Below are positions 48,387 to 57,440 of a DNA stretch of 61,304 nt, piece by piece. The notes beneath the pieces are model-generated. The model worked only from the letters and a program-made list of their open reading frames with translations, had not been told where the DNA came from and made no database searches. How positions within the stretch are numbered: the stretch's first letter is position 1; every line of letters begins with the position of its first letter. Origin of the DNA: Polyangiaceae bacterium. GTDB lineage: Bacteria > Myxococcota_A > Polyangia > Polyangiales > Polyangiaceae. The position numbers and the translations under genes were made by a program. The stretch covers positions 1 through 61,304 of the forward strand of contig JADLAB010000403.1 in NCBI GenBank assembly GCA_020848455.1, written 5' to 3'.

Positions 48387-48472
48387 ATCCAACCGCGCCC
48401 GGTGCGTCGCGCGCCGTCGGCCGTGAGTCGTCGGTCGGCCGCCCCGGCGCGGCCGAGCGGCTGCCGCGCCCG

Positions 48473-49009
48473 CTACAGGACCGACCGCAGCTCGCTCTCG
48501 AGCGCGCGCTCGGCCGTCACGCCCTCGTGGACGGCTGCGACCGTGCCCGTCTTGTCGACGACGACGAGGGTCGGCAGGCGCGTCACCCCGTAGCCCTGGC
48601 CCGTGTCGCCGTTCTCGTCGCTCACCATCGGGTAGCCGAGGCCGTGGTCGTGGACGTAGGCGGCCACGTCGTCGCTCGTGTCCACGAGGTTCACGCCGAC
48701 CACCGTCAGGTCGCTCGGGTACTTGCGCGCCAGCCGGTCGAGGATCGACGCCTGCGTCGTGCAGGGGCCGCAGCTCGTGGTCCAGAAGTCGAGCACCACC
48801 ACGCGGTCGCGCAGATCGCTCAACCGCACGCGCGCACCGGGGTCGCCGTTCGCGACGACGGGCAGCGTGAAGTCGGGCGCGGTCCTGGACACGAGCGGGT
48901 GCTGCGGGCCGAGGCGCGGCAGCACGAACAGGCCGAACAGCGCGGACAGGATCGCGAGGACGCCGATCGCCGGGTAGAGCAGCTTGCCCGAGTAGTACTC
49001 CCGCGCCAT
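48473..49009 (-). CDS. TlpA-like membrane-anchored thioredoxin
   Basis: 178 aa. One N-terminal membrane helix (YPAIGVLAILSALFGLFVL) followed by a thioredoxin-fold domain: APDFTLPVV, VVVLDFWTTSCGPC (the CxxC redox pair) and YGVTRLPTLVVVDKTG with the cis-Pro. Such proteins reduce or isomerise disulfides in the periplasm, for example in cytochrome maturation. ATG 49009 is taken because the membrane helix starts right after. Divergent from the radical SAM pair, which may share its promoter region. Confidence 0.88.
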   Translation of the reverse strand: MAREYYSGKLLYPAIGVLAILSALFGLFVLPRLGPQHPLVSRTAPDFTLPVVANGDPGARVRLSDLRDRVVVLDFWTTSCGPCTTQASILDRLARKYPSDLTVVGVNLVDTSDDVAAYVHDHGLGYPMVSDENGDTGQGYGVTRLPTLVVVDKTGTVAAVHEGVTAERALESELRSVL

Positions 49010-49110
49010 GAGCCCGTGCCTTAGCACCCCGTGCCCGCCTGGGCACACCCGGTCCGCGGGCGAGGACGGGGGCCCTCGTCGGGAAGACCGGCACTCGGCC
49101 GGAATTTCGC

Positions 49111-49116
49111 TACCAT
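49111..49116 (+). promoter_or_regulatory. -10 box (TACCAT) of radical SAM operon
   Basis: TACCAT, 8 nt, GTG 49125. A GGAG also lies directly before the GTG but too close for normal Shine-Dalgarno use. Confidence 0.45.
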
Positions 49117-49124
49117 GAGCGGAG

Positions 49125-51026
49125 GTGAAAGCGCTCGTCAAAGTCGGCTACGGGTGCAACGAGCACTGCACCTTCTGCCACACGGCCGACGTGCGCGAGC
49201 TCGACGACACCGATGCCCGGGTGCGCAGGAAGATCGAGCGCGCCGCGGAGCTCGGCTACACGATGACGGTGCTGTCGGGCGGCGAGCCCACGCGCCGGCC
49301 CGAGCTCCGGGCCTGGGCGCGCCTCGTCGCCGCGTGCGGCATGGACCTCGGGCTCGTGACCAACGGCCTGTTGCTGTCGTACCCCGAGATCGTGGACGAG
49401 CTCGTCGAGCAGAGCCGCCTGCGCTACGTGTACATGTCGCTCCACGGCGGCACGGCACGCGTCCACGCCTCGCTCACGCGCGCCGACACCTTCGACCGCG
49501 CGGTCGCCGCCGTCGGGCTCGTGCACGGGCGCGTGCCCGACTTCACCGTGAACTGCGTGGTCACGCGCCAGAACGTCGCGCACCTCGTGCCGCTCGTGGA
49601 CCGGCTCGCGGGGTACCCCGAGCTCACGCTCAAGTTCTCCATGACCCAGCCGAAGGGGGCGGCCGCGGCGGCCTTCGAGACGGTCGTGCCCGACGTGGAA
49701 ACGTGCGCGCGTGCCGTGGCGGCGGCCATCGCTCACGGGCACGCCCGGCGAGCGGCCGAGGGCTCCGGCCCGCGCTTCGCGCACGACGGCATCCCCTTCT
49801 GCCTCATGCCCGGTCTCGAGGAGCTCTACGACGACCTCAAGACGCACGACTTCGCTACCATGGTCGAGGTGGACGAGGACGACTTCGTCCCGGTGGACGA
49901 CGTGGACAAGGTGCACCTCGAGCCGTGTCAGGGCTGCGCGCTTCGCGGGCCGTGTCCGGGCCTCTACCGCGGCTACCACGAGCGCCGCGGCGCGCCCGCG
50001 CTCGCGCCGTGCACGAACCGACCGCGCCCGAACTCCTTCCACTACGTGCCCGAGCGAGACCTCGCGTGGGCGCGGGGGGCGCCGTGCCCGGTAGAGCTCG
50101 CCGGCACGAGTCCCTACGATCACGGCCGTACGCTGTTCCTGCGCCTGCGCGACCGGCTGCGCCTGGTGCGCACGAAGAGCCGCGACTTCACCGATCGCGA
50201 GATCACCGCCACGAAGGCGCTCGGGCAGGTGTACCTCGACGTGTCGAGCAAGGTCGCGCCCGACGACTTCGCGCGCGACTTCGCGGCGCTGCGCCCGGCG
50301 CGCGAGTGCACGGGCTGCGCGGTGCGCGGCGCCTGCACCGGCGCCTTCGAGCTCGAGCGCGGCGACGTGTTCGCGCGCGACGACGCGCGGCTCGTGGCGA
50401 TCCTGGGCGAGCTCGCGGGCCAGGTGCTCGACCTCGGCTGCGGCGAGGGGCGTTACCTCGAGGCCCTGCGGCCGCGCGCGGAGCGGGGCGAGGTCGCCTA
50501 CACCGGCGTCGACCCCGACCCGGCGCGGCTCGCGGCGCTCGGGCGGCGCTTCGCCTTCGCGCGCTTCGTCGTGGGCAGCGGCGAGGAGCTCGATCCGGCG
50601 CTGGGACCCTTCGATCACGTGCTCGTCCTGCGCAGCTGGAACCACCTCGCGAGCCCGGCGCGGGCGCTCGCGCGGGCGCTCGCCCTCTTGCGCCCGGGCG
50701 GCACCCTCACCCTCGTCGACAACGTCGCCTTCGGGCTCGTGCGGCAGCGCGACGCCGCGGAGCGCGCCGAGCGCGCGCCGGCGGTCGGCTTCGAGCACTA
50801 CCGCAACGACGGCGCCGAGGCCGCGAGCGCGCTCTGCACCCGACTGCCGCTGCGGCTGTGCGAGCGACGCGACGTCGCGCCGGGCAGCTCGAACCAGTGG
50901 CTGTTGCGCTACGAGCGCCTCGCCGGGCCGGTGGTCGCGGCGGGCCCGAGCGCGAGCCGTGAGGACCGGGAGCACGAACGCGCGCTCTCCGACGGAGCCC
51001 CGCGCGGGGTCGAGGTGACGGCATGA
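49125..51026 (+). CDS. Radical SAM protein fused to SAM methyltransferase
   Basis: 633 aa. Radical SAM cluster C11-x3-C15-x2-C18 (CNEHCTFC), SGGEPT and further core segments occupy residues 1-260. Two C-x2-C-x5-C-x-G motifs (CQGCALRGPCPGLYRG and CTGCAVRGACTGAF) suggest auxiliary iron-sulfur sites, as in SPASM/twitch proteins. From about residue 430 there is a class I methyltransferase (VLDLGCGEGRYLEAL, VDPDPARL, LRPGGTLTLVDNV). Substrate unknown. GTG 49125 follows a TACCAT box. Its stop overlaps the second radical SAM gene by ATGA, so the two are obligate partners. Confidence 0.9.
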   Translation: MKALVKVGYGCNEHCTFCHTADVRELDDTDARVRRKIERAAELGYTMTVLSGGEPTRRPELRAWARLVAACGMDLGLVTNGLLLSYPEIVDELVEQSRLRYVYMSLHGGTARVHASLTRADTFDRAVAAVGLVHGRVPDFTVNCVVTRQNVAHLVPLVDRLAGYPELTLKFSMTQPKGAAAAAFETVVPDVETCARAVAAAIAHGHARRAAEGSGPRFAHDGIPFCLMPGLEELYDDLKTHDFATMVEVDEDDFVPVDDVDKVHLEPCQGCALRGPCPGLYRGYHERRGAPALAPCTNRPRPNSFHYVPERDLAWARGAPCPVELAGTSPYDHGRTLFLRLRDRLRLVRTKSRDFTDREITATKALGQVYLDVSSKVAPDDFARDFAALRPARECTGCAVRGACTGAFELERGDVFARDDARLVAILGELAGQVLDLGCGEGRYLEALRPRAERGEVAYTGVDPDPARLAALGRRFAFARFVVGSGEELDPALGPFDHVLVLRSWNHLASPARALARALALLRPGGTLTLVDNVAFGLVRQRDAAERAERAPAVGFEHYRNDGAEAASALCTRLPLRLCERRDVAPGSSNQWLLRYERLAGPVVAAGPSASREDREHERALSDGAPRGVEVTA

Positions 51027-52726
51027 CGGACCACGGAGCCGTGCGCGCCTCGGGAGCGGCGCGCCGACTGCGCGTCCTCTCGCACGAGGAGGCCGCGCAC
51101 GAGAAGCGCAACTGGGTGCGCCTCACGCACGACTGCAACAACCACTGCATCTTCTGCCTCGACACCGAGGCGCACAACGGGACGATGCGCGCGGTCGATG
51201 CCATCAAGGCGCAGATCGTCGCGGGGCGGAGGCGCGGCGCCGAGCGGCTCATCCTGTCGGGCGGCGAGCCCACCATGCACCCCAACTTCCTCGATTTCGT
51301 GCGGCTCGGGCAGCGGGCGGGCTACCCCAAGATCCAGACCGTGACGAACGGTCGCATGTTCGCCTATCCGGAGTTCCTCGCCGGGGCGGCCGAGGCGGGC
51401 CTGCACGAGATCACCTTCTCCGTGCACGGACACACCGCAAAGCTCCACGACGCGCTCGTCGGCACGCCGGGCGCCTTCGAGGAAGAGACGGCGGGGCTGC
51501 GCGCGGCGCTCGCCTCCGCGCGCTTCATCGTCAACGTCGACATCGTCATCAACAAGCTCAACGTCGCGCACCTCGCCGACATGCTCGAGACCTTCATCGG
51601 CTGGGGCGTGAAGGAGTTCGATCTGCTGCAGGTCATTCCCTTCGGCGCCGCCTGGGGCAGCGCGCGCGAGCACCTGTTCTACGACCTCGAGGGCAACCTC
51701 GAGCACCTGCAGCGCGCCTTCGCCTACTCGCTGCGGCCCGACGTGCACCTGTGGCTGAACCGCTTTCCGCCGGCCTTCGCCGAGGGCTTCGAGGAGCTCA
51801 TCCAGGACCCCTACAAGCTCCACGACGAGGTGCGCGGGCGGCGCGAGGAGTTCGACCGCTACCTCGCGTTCGGCAAGAAGCTCGACTGCCGCGAGCCCGA
51901 GCGCTGCCGGCGCTGCTACCTCGAGGAGCTGTGCGACGGGCTCGAGGGCGTGGTGCTCGAGGCGCGCGCCCCGCAGCTCGAGCGCGTGCGCGTGGTGGCG
52001 CCGCTGTCGAGGGCGATGCCGCTCCCGAAGGCGGTGCGCGCGTGGATCGTCGCGCCGGACGTGGACCAGGCGGTCGCGGTGGCGCGCGAGCTAGGCGTCG
52101 AGGAGCTCGAGCTCGAGCTCGAGCGCACGGCCGGGCTCGCCGCGCGGCTCGAGCGCGACGTCGCGGGCGAGGTGCGCCTCGCGGGCCGGCCGGTGCGGCG
52201 GGTGCACGCGCGCGACGCCGCGCGTGCCCGGGAGCTCCTGGCGATCGACGCTCCCTTCGAGGTCCTGCTCGAGCTGCGGCGCGACACCGCGCCCTTCGCC
52301 CTCGAGCTCGCGCGGGCGGGAGGCGCCGCGCTCGGGCGGCTCGCGCTGCGGCAGCCGAACCACGTGCTCGTGACCGAGGCGCGCGCGCACGACGTGGACC
52401 TCGAGGCCTTCGCAGCCGAGCTCGACGCGGCGTGCGGGGACCGCGCGCCCGCCGGGAGCCCCGCCATCGAGAACGCGCCTCGCTGTCTCGTGGGCGCGCG
52501 CGCCCGGCCGATGCGCGCCACCCTCGACGCGGCGATGCTCGGGTCGGACGGGCGGGTCGACATGGGGCGGTACACCGAGCGCTTCGTGGCGGAGCGCTCC
52601 TACGGTCACGCGCTCCGCTGCGGAGGCTGCGCCGCGCGCTCCCAGTGCGCGGGCGTGCACATCAACTGGGTGCGGGCGCACGGCTTCGCGGCGCTCGATC
52701 CGGCCGCCTGCGCGCGCTCGACCTGA
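51023..52726 (+). CDS. Radical SAM protein with SPASM-like C-terminal cysteines
   Basis: 567 aa. CNNHCIFC (C38, C42, C45) and LSGGEPT define the radical SAM domain. CRRCYLEELCDGLEG at about residue 293 and CGGCAARSQCAGVHINWVRAHG near the end are two C-x2-C-x5-C-x-G motifs. Residues about 320-490 form an insert of alternating helix/strand, rich in Arg/Glu, that I cannot assign. Together with the preceding protein it forms a coupled pair; peptide- or cofactor-modifying activity is the best guess, unproven. Confidence 0.88.
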   Translation: MTDHGAVRASGAARRLRVLSHEEAAHEKRNWVRLTHDCNNHCIFCLDTEAHNGTMRAVDAIKAQIVAGRRRGAERLILSGGEPTMHPNFLDFVRLGQRAGYPKIQTVTNGRMFAYPEFLAGAAEAGLHEITFSVHGHTAKLHDALVGTPGAFEEETAGLRAALASARFIVNVDIVINKLNVAHLADMLETFIGWGVKEFDLLQVIPFGAAWGSAREHLFYDLEGNLEHLQRAFAYSLRPDVHLWLNRFPPAFAEGFEELIQDPYKLHDEVRGRREEFDRYLAFGKKLDCREPERCRRCYLEELCDGLEGVVLEARAPQLERVRVVAPLSRAMPLPKAVRAWIVAPDVDQAVAVARELGVEELELELERTAGLAARLERDVAGEVRLAGRPVRRVHARDAARARELLAIDAPFEVLLELRRDTAPFALELARAGGAALGRLALRQPNHVLVTEARAHDVDLEAFAAELDAACGDRAPAGSPAIENAPRCLVGARARPMRATLDAAMLGSDGRVDMGRYTERFVAERSYGHALRCGGCAARSQCAGVHINWVRAHGFAALDPAACARST

Positions 52727-52756
52727 GGCCCGTTCGAGCCCGAGCGGCCGCCGCCC

Positions 52757-53509
52757 CTACTTGGTGGGGCTGACCTTGCAGTCCGAGAGCTGGCCGACGG
52801 GCCAGCCGCTGCCTGGCAACCAGCCGTCGCGCTGGTGCCAGCGGATGAAGGTGTCCTGGCTCATGCCCTTGACCTCGAACTTGCAGTCCACGCTGAAGCG
52901 CGGGCTCTGCGTCGCCCCCTTCTCCTTGTCGAGCTTCTCCTTGAGCGCCGGCTGCGCCCACAGCCCGGCTCCGAGGATCTGGCCCGCCTGATCCACGGTC
53001 GTGTAGGGCTGCAGCAGGGTCGCGTCCTCGAGGGGCTTCTGGCCCTTCGGCGAGGGCTTGTTCGCCTGCGACTCGAAGGCGCAGTGCAGGTCGCCGACGT
53101 CGGCGGGCATGGCGCAGCCGAGCTCGCGCAGATCGTCCACCGTCAGCGTGAGGGCGATGTCGTAGGTCTTGCCCGCGACGTAGCGTGCGCTCGGCGCCCC
53201 GCCCCCGCCGCTGCCCATCTGACCCACGATGGCGAACGCGGCGGCGAGCCCGCCCACGAGGCCGATGAAGATGACGATGTTGCGGGTGGAGGTCCCGCCA
53301 CCCTTCGGAGCCGCGGCGGCCGGGGGGCGTCGCCGGGGCCGCGACGCGGCTCGCTCGGGAGCAGGCGGCGGCTCCGCAGGCTCGTCGCCGGACGCGCCCT
53401 CGTCGTCGGGCCCGTCGTGGGCCTCGTCCTCGTCGTCGGAACCGGCGTCGTCCTCGACGTCGTCCTTGCCCTCGTCCTCGTCCTTCGTGTCGTCCGCTTC
53501 TCGTGCCAT
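52757..53509 (-). CDS. Membrane protein with acidic N-terminus, function unknown
   Basis: 250 aa. The N-terminal 60 residues are Asp/Glu-rich, followed by an Arg/Pro-rich stretch and one membrane helix (NIVIFIGLVGGLAAAFAIV, about residues 81-99), then an extracytoplasmic domain with four Cys (CAMPADVGDLHCAF, then CKFEV and CKVSPTK). No family recognised. ATG 53509 has GAGGG about 9 nt upstream; an in-frame GTG at 53551 sits directly on a TATAGG box, so it is not used. It is not clearly linked to the radical SAM genes (convergent). Confidence 0.78.
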   Translation of the reverse strand: MAREADDTKDEDEGKDDVEDDAGSDDEDEAHDGPDDEGASGDEPAEPPPAPERAASRPRRRPPAAAAPKGGGTSTRNIVIFIGLVGGLAAAFAIVGQMGSGGGGAPSARYVAGKTYDIALTLTVDDLRELGCAMPADVGDLHCAFESQANKPSPKGQKPLEDATLLQPYTTVDQAGQILGAGLWAQPALKEKLDKEKGATQSPRFSVDCKFEVKGMSQDTFIRWHQRDGWLPGSGWPVGQLSDCKVSPTK

Positions 53510-53716
53510 GTCGTCGGCCCTCGTCGCGGGCGGGCCCGCGAGGCGGCTCACCTATAGCCCAGCCCGGCAGGGAGGGGAAAGGCGGGCGTGCGCCCCTGAT
53601 CCGGCGGCGAGGTTCTTGCGCGCACTGGGCGCCAGGCCCCCGGCGTCCGACGCCGACTCCGGGGACCGGAGGTCGGCTCGGGAAGGACTCGCTCGGGCAC
53701 GGGGCTCGGCGGGGCC

Positions 53717-54457
53717 TCAGTCCGGGGGCCAGACCGCGAGCTCCGCCAGGCGCTCGCAGATCGTGCGCACGCACCCCTGCTCGCGGGGCGAGGCGCTGTC
53801 GAGCGGGTGAGCGTGCTCGTAGAGGCCGATGCGCAGCCGCACCTCGACGGGCTCGTCGCCCACCTGTTCGGGGCGCGACGAGTACGGGTTGCAGAGCACG
53901 GCCGGGCACGGGCCCGCCAGCACGTGTCCGGCGATCCGCAGGAGGGCGGCGCGCACCATGTCGACGGCGGCGAGCCCGCCGTACCAGCTCTGCAGGAGCG
54001 GCAGCGCGCGGCCGCTCAGCTCGATCTCGTAGCCCATCGTGTGGAACCGCGCCTCGGCGTCGAGCTCCTCGGCGACGAACACGCTCGCGCGCACACCGTA
54101 GGCGCGCGCCAGCGTCCGGAGCTCGTCCTGGAGCCGCTCGGAGCGCAGGCGCGCCGCGTGCACCGACGGCCCCGTGAGCGGCGTCGGCGGCGGCGCGATC
54201 GGGTGCAGCGTCGCCACATTGTCGTGCCTCGGCGGGGGCGGCGTCGTGCGCGGCACGCCCAGGGTGCGGCGCACGCCCTTCGGTCCCTTGGCGACCCAGG
54301 GCAACGTGCGCACGACGCCGCGCACGACGCTGACGTTGGAGCGGCGCAAGGGCGACCCCGAGACCGCCGAACGCGTGCGGACCGCTGGGAGTTCGATCCG
54401 GATGCGCAGCGACCTCGCGTGCGGTGTCGCGGACCAGCGTTTGGCGTGGGCGGCCAT
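53717..54457 (-). CDS. Hypothetical protein, 246 aa
   Basis: I recognise no family. The N-terminal third is Arg/Pro-rich and probably disordered; from about residue 95 there is a compact domain (SERLQDELRTLARAYGVRASVFVAEEL, ALPLLQSWYGGLAAVDMVRAALLRIAGHVLAG). No signal peptide. A strong AGAGGTGA precedes the ATG by 6 nt, which supports a real gene. Divergent from the response regulator gene. Confidence 0.7.
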   Translation of the reverse strand: MAAHAKRWSATPHARSLRIRIELPAVRTRSAVSGSPLRRSNVSVVRGVVRTLPWVAKGPKGVRRTLGVPRTTPPPPRHDNVATLHPIAPPPTPLTGPSVHAARLRSERLQDELRTLARAYGVRASVFVAEELDAEARFHTMGYEIELSGRALPLLQSWYGGLAAVDMVRAALLRIAGHVLAGPCPAVLCNPYSSRPEQVGDEPVEVRLRIGLYEHAHPLDSASPREQGCVRTICERLAELAVWPPD

Positions 54458-54644
54458 GGTTCACCTCTTTCCGGCGCGGCCCGTGGGCAGGACCAGCGTC
54501 AGTGGTATTCCAGCCCCGCGCTCTCCTTCGCACCATCCTCGAAATCCATGAGTCGCTGGGCTGCGATCCAGGAGACCGGCAGCGCGATCCGGGGTGGGCG
54601 CGCGCGGGGCTCGCCGCGGGCCCTCTCGCACTGCCGTGCTTTCG

Positions 54645-54658
54645 CTCGTGGTTACGAG
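54645..54658. promoter_or_regulatory. Inverted repeat in response-regulator promoter
   Basis: CTCGT, four bases, ACGAG lies just upstream of the TACCAT box, inside the -35/-10 spacer. It is a possible autoregulatory site of the LuxR-type regulator. Confidence 0.35.
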
Positions 54659-54662
54659 GGTC

Positions 54663-54668
54663 TACCAT
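54663..54668 (+). promoter_or_regulatory. -10 box (TACCAT), leaderless response regulator gene
   Basis: TACCAT, 9 nt, ATG 54678. TTCGCT lies 16 nt upstream as a possible -35. Confidence 0.5.
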
Positions 54669-54677
54669 GAGGACCCG

Positions 54678-55319
54678 ATGAAGGTTCTCCTGGCCGACGA
54701 CCACGCCATCCTGCGCCACGGTCTGCGCGCCATCCTCGAGCGCGCCGGGCTCGAGGTCGTCGGCGAGGCGGCGAACGGCCGGGACGTGCTCGCCGTGGCG
54801 CAGCGCCTGCGTCCGGACATCGTCGTCATGGACATCTCGATGCCCGAGCTCAACGGCATCGACGCCACGCGCCAGCTCGTCGCCGAGATGCCGCACGTGA
54901 AGGTGCTCGGCCTGTCGATGCACTGCGACCGGCGCTACGTGCTCGCGATGTTCCACGCCGGCGCGGCGGGCTACCTCTTAAAGGACTCCGCCTCGGACGA
55001 GCTCATCACCGCCGTCCAGGCGCTCGGGCGCGATCAGAAGTACGTGAGCCCCGCCATCGCCGACGTCCTCGTCGAGGCCTCCGCGGAGGGCAAGGCCGCG
55101 CGGGCCGTGACGCACCGGCCGCTCTCGGCCCGCGAGCGCGAGGTCCTGCAGCTGCTCGCCGAGGGGCACGGCTCGAAGGAGATCGCCTCGCACCTCGCGA
55201 TCTCGGTGCCCACCGTCGAGACCCACCGGCGCCAGATCATGCAGAAGCTGGGGCTGCACACGATCGCCGAGCTGACGAAGTACGCCATCCGCGAGGGGCT
55301 CACCTCGGTGGACAAGTAG
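54678..55319 (+). CDS. NarL/FixJ-type response regulator
   Basis: 213 aa. Receiver domain with acidic pair (ADDH), phospho-Asp52 (VVMDISMPELNG) and conserved LKD loop; C-terminal LuxR helix-turn-helix (LSAREREVLQLLAEG, SVPTVETHRRQIMQKL). It activates or represses genes when phosphorylated. No histidine kinase is adjacent; the frameshifted hybrid kinase is 12 kb away and carries its own receiver. ATG by TACCAT rule. It converges with the next gene, 1 bp gap. Confidence 0.95.
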   Translation: MKVLLADDHAILRHGLRAILERAGLEVVGEAANGRDVLAVAQRLRPDIVVMDISMPELNGIDATRQLVAEMPHVKVLGLSMHCDRRYVLAMFHAGAAGYLLKDSASDELITAVQALGRDQKYVSPAIADVLVEASAEGKAARAVTHRPLSAREREVLQLLAEGHGSKEIASHLAISVPTVETHRRQIMQKLGLHTIAELTKYAIREGLTSVDK

Positions 55320-55320
55320 G

Positions 55321-56175
55321 CTAGATCTCGCTCAGCATCACCGCGAGCGCCGCATCGTCGGCGAGCTCTGGCGCCGCCCGCGCAGCGACGACGAAGTGGC
55401 GCTTCTCGACGTCGACGGTGCCCGCGTAGGGCCCGGACTTGGTCTTCTCGGGGAGGCCGAGCTTCGCCAGCGCCTCGGCGTTCACGTCGGGCGTGACGGG
55501 CGCGCCGAACGCCCCGTCGCCCTTGGCGATGAAGACGTAGACGAGCGGGATGGCGCGGTTCTGGCCCTCTTGCTCCTTCGTGAGCTCGCGGCGCGCGTCG
55601 TCCTCGAGGAAGCGCGCGTAGAGGCGCAGGGACCAGCCGGACACGAAGCTGCCGCGCAGCTCCCCGTTGGCCACGACCGGGTGGCCGACGACCCACTCGA
55701 GATCCGGCCCGACGTTGACGCCGCGCAGCGCGTCCCAGTGCCCGAAGGTCTCGCTCAGGCCCGAGGTGGCGACGGCGAACTTCTTCGCCTCCGGCACCGC
55801 GTCGGTGAGGGACTTGCCGGCCGCGAGATCGGGATCGCCTTCGCTGCGCTGCACCACGCCCTTCGCGTCGACGAAGAGAAAGAAGGTGCTCTTCGCGTAG
55901 CTCAGGTCGCGGATGGAGCCGCGCGTCTTTTGCAGCGCACGCCGCAGGCCCTCGAGGTCCGCGCCCGGGTCGGAGGGCAGCAGCCGCGCCAGCTCGGCGG
56001 CGCCCTGGGGTAGCCCGTCGCGCACCTGCTTGGTGTCGCGCTCGACGAGCGGCAGGAGGCGCTCGACGATGCTGTCGGCCTTGGCCGTGGCCTTCTTGTC
56101 GTCCCCCTTGCAGCCGAGGCCCGCGGCGAGCGCGGCGACGGTCAGGCCGACCACGATGACGGCTCTCGCGTTCAC
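55321..56175 (-). CDS. Putative lipoprotein with sensory-like extracytoplasmic domain
   Basis: 284 aa. Signal peptide with AAGLGC (Cys22, a weak lipobox) then a helical segment and a mixed domain with STFFLFVDAKGVVQRSEGDPDLAAGKSL and VVGHPVVANGELRGSFVSGWSLRLYARFL. The FVDAKGVVQRSEGDPDLAAG layout is reminiscent of Cache/PAS-like extracytoplasmic ligand-binding domains, but no family is certain. GTG 56175 has AGAGGTG about 8 nt upstream. Confidence 0.78.
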   Translation of the reverse strand: MNARAVIVVGLTVAALAAGLGCKGDDKKATAKADSIVERLLPLVERDTKQVRDGLPQGAAELARLLPSDPGADLEGLRRALQKTRGSIRDLSYAKSTFFLFVDAKGVVQRSEGDPDLAAGKSLTDAVPEAKKFAVATSGLSETFGHWDALRGVNVGPDLEWVVGHPVVANGELRGSFVSGWSLRLYARFLEDDARRELTKEQEGQNRAIPLVYVFIAKGDGAFGAPVTPDVNAEALAKLGLPEKTKSGPYAGTVDVEKRHFVVAARAAPELADDAALAVMLSEI

Positions 56176-56291
56176 GACACACCTCTCTCGGCGGTGGGCG
56201 CCGGGTTCATGCGTTGGCGAGACCGTTCTACCACGGCCGGGGCCCGCCGCCCGAGGCCTGAAGCCACGTCACGCCGGAGCCGAGCTTTCTT

Positions 56292-57440
56292 TCAGAGCAG
56301 GGCGGGTGCCACGAACACGATCTCGACGCGCTCGTTGCGCGCGTGGTGGGCGCTCGCGGGGTCCACGAGCGGCGCCGCGGTGCCGGCCACCTCCACGCGC
56401 CCGGCGGGCACCCCGAGCGCGCCCAGCACGAGGGCGCCCCGCGTCCGCCACGCCTCGAGGTCACGGTCGGCCGGCGCGCGGTCCTGGTGCAGCACGACCA
56501 GCACCGGGCCCGGGTGCGCCGCCGCGACCGTCGCGAGGTCGGCGAGGGCGGCGCGGCCCCCGGGGCTCAGGGCGTCGCCGGTGAAGAGGCTCTCGAGCGT
56601 CACCACCACGCCGCGCTCGTCCCGGCGCGGCGCCCCGCGCCGCAGCGCCGACAGCGCGGGGAGGAGCCGGTCCGCTGCGCCGCTCGTGGCCGCGCCGGTG
56701 GTGGCGTCGGCGCTCGCGTGGCGCACCGCCGAGAGCGCGCCGAGGCACGCCGCGCGGACCCGCGTCGCCTGATCGATCGGTGCGGCGGGCGGCGGGCTCG
56801 CGAGCAGCGCGTCGAGCGCCGCGAGCGCCGCCTCCGCGCTCCCGAGCTCCGCGGGCGCGGCGGCTCCGGCAGGAGCGGCCGCCTGCAGCATGCGGGCGGA
56901 GGTGCACAGCAGGCGCGCCTGCAGCCGCAGCGTGGCCGTGGCGCGCGCGCGTGCCGCTTCGCGCTCGCCGGACGCCGGCCCCGACGGGACGATGCTCTCG
57001 GCCTCGCGCAGGGCCTCGAGCCGCGCCTCGAGGGCGGTGACGTCCGCCGCGAGCGCCTGCTCCTCGGCGTGGAGCTTCGCGAGCTCCGCGGTGCCGCGGC
57101 GCTCGTCCTCCTCGGCCGCGACGCGCTGCTCCTCGGCGCGCGCCGCCCGCGCGAGCGCGACGGCCTGCTCGTAGGCCGCGAGCGCCTGCTCGCCCAGGAT
57201 CTGCGCGCCGGCGAAATCGTCGTCGGCGAGGGCCTGCTCGGCCGCGGCGAAGAGCTGGTCCGCGTGGGCCCGTGCCGTCGGGGCGCGCTCGGCGGCCTGC
57301 GCCGCGGCGGGCGAGTGCTTCACGCGCTCGAGCTCGGCGAGCACGTCGGGGGGCGGGATCGGCGCGCAGCCGGCGACGAGGCACGCCCCCACGAGCCCGA
57401 GGATGCGGCGGGCTCGGCGCGGCTCAGGGAGCGTGGCCAC
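56292..57440 (-). CDS. Coiled-coil lipoprotein with OmpA-like C-terminal domain
   Basis: 382 aa. Lipobox VAGC (Cys25), a long Ala/Glu-rich coiled coil (residues about 40-190) and a C-terminal OmpA-like domain: LFTGDALSPGGRAALADLA, WRTRGALVLGALGVPAGRVEVAGTA and ARNERVEIVFV. The usual Gly-His-Thr-Asp peptidoglycan motif is changed to LHQDRAP, so peptidoglycan binding is uncertain. GTG 57440 overlaps the preceding gene by 17 bp. Confidence 0.82.
   Translation of the reverse strand: MATLPEPRRARRILGLVGACLVAGCAPIPPPDVLAELERVKHSPAAAQAAERAPTARAHADQLFAAAEQALADDDFAGAQILGEQALAAYEQAVALARAARAEEQRVAAEEDERRGTAELAKLHAEEQALAADVTALEARLEALREAESIVPSGPASGEREAARARATATLRLQARLLCTSARMLQAAAPAGAAAPAELGSAEAALAALDALLASPPPAAPIDQATRVRAACLGALSAVRHASADATTGAATSGAADRLLPALSALRRGAPRRDERGVVVTLESLFTGDALSPGGRAALADLATVAAAHPGPVLVVLHQDRAPADRDLEAWRTRGALVLGALGVPAGRVEVAGTAAPLVDPASAHHARNERVEIVFVAPALL

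Noticed and set aside
49010-49124. Possible RiPP precursor gene beside the radical SAM pair
   Set aside because: The gap of 115 bp has no short open frame with a start signal and Cys- or Gly-rich core; likewise 52727-52756.
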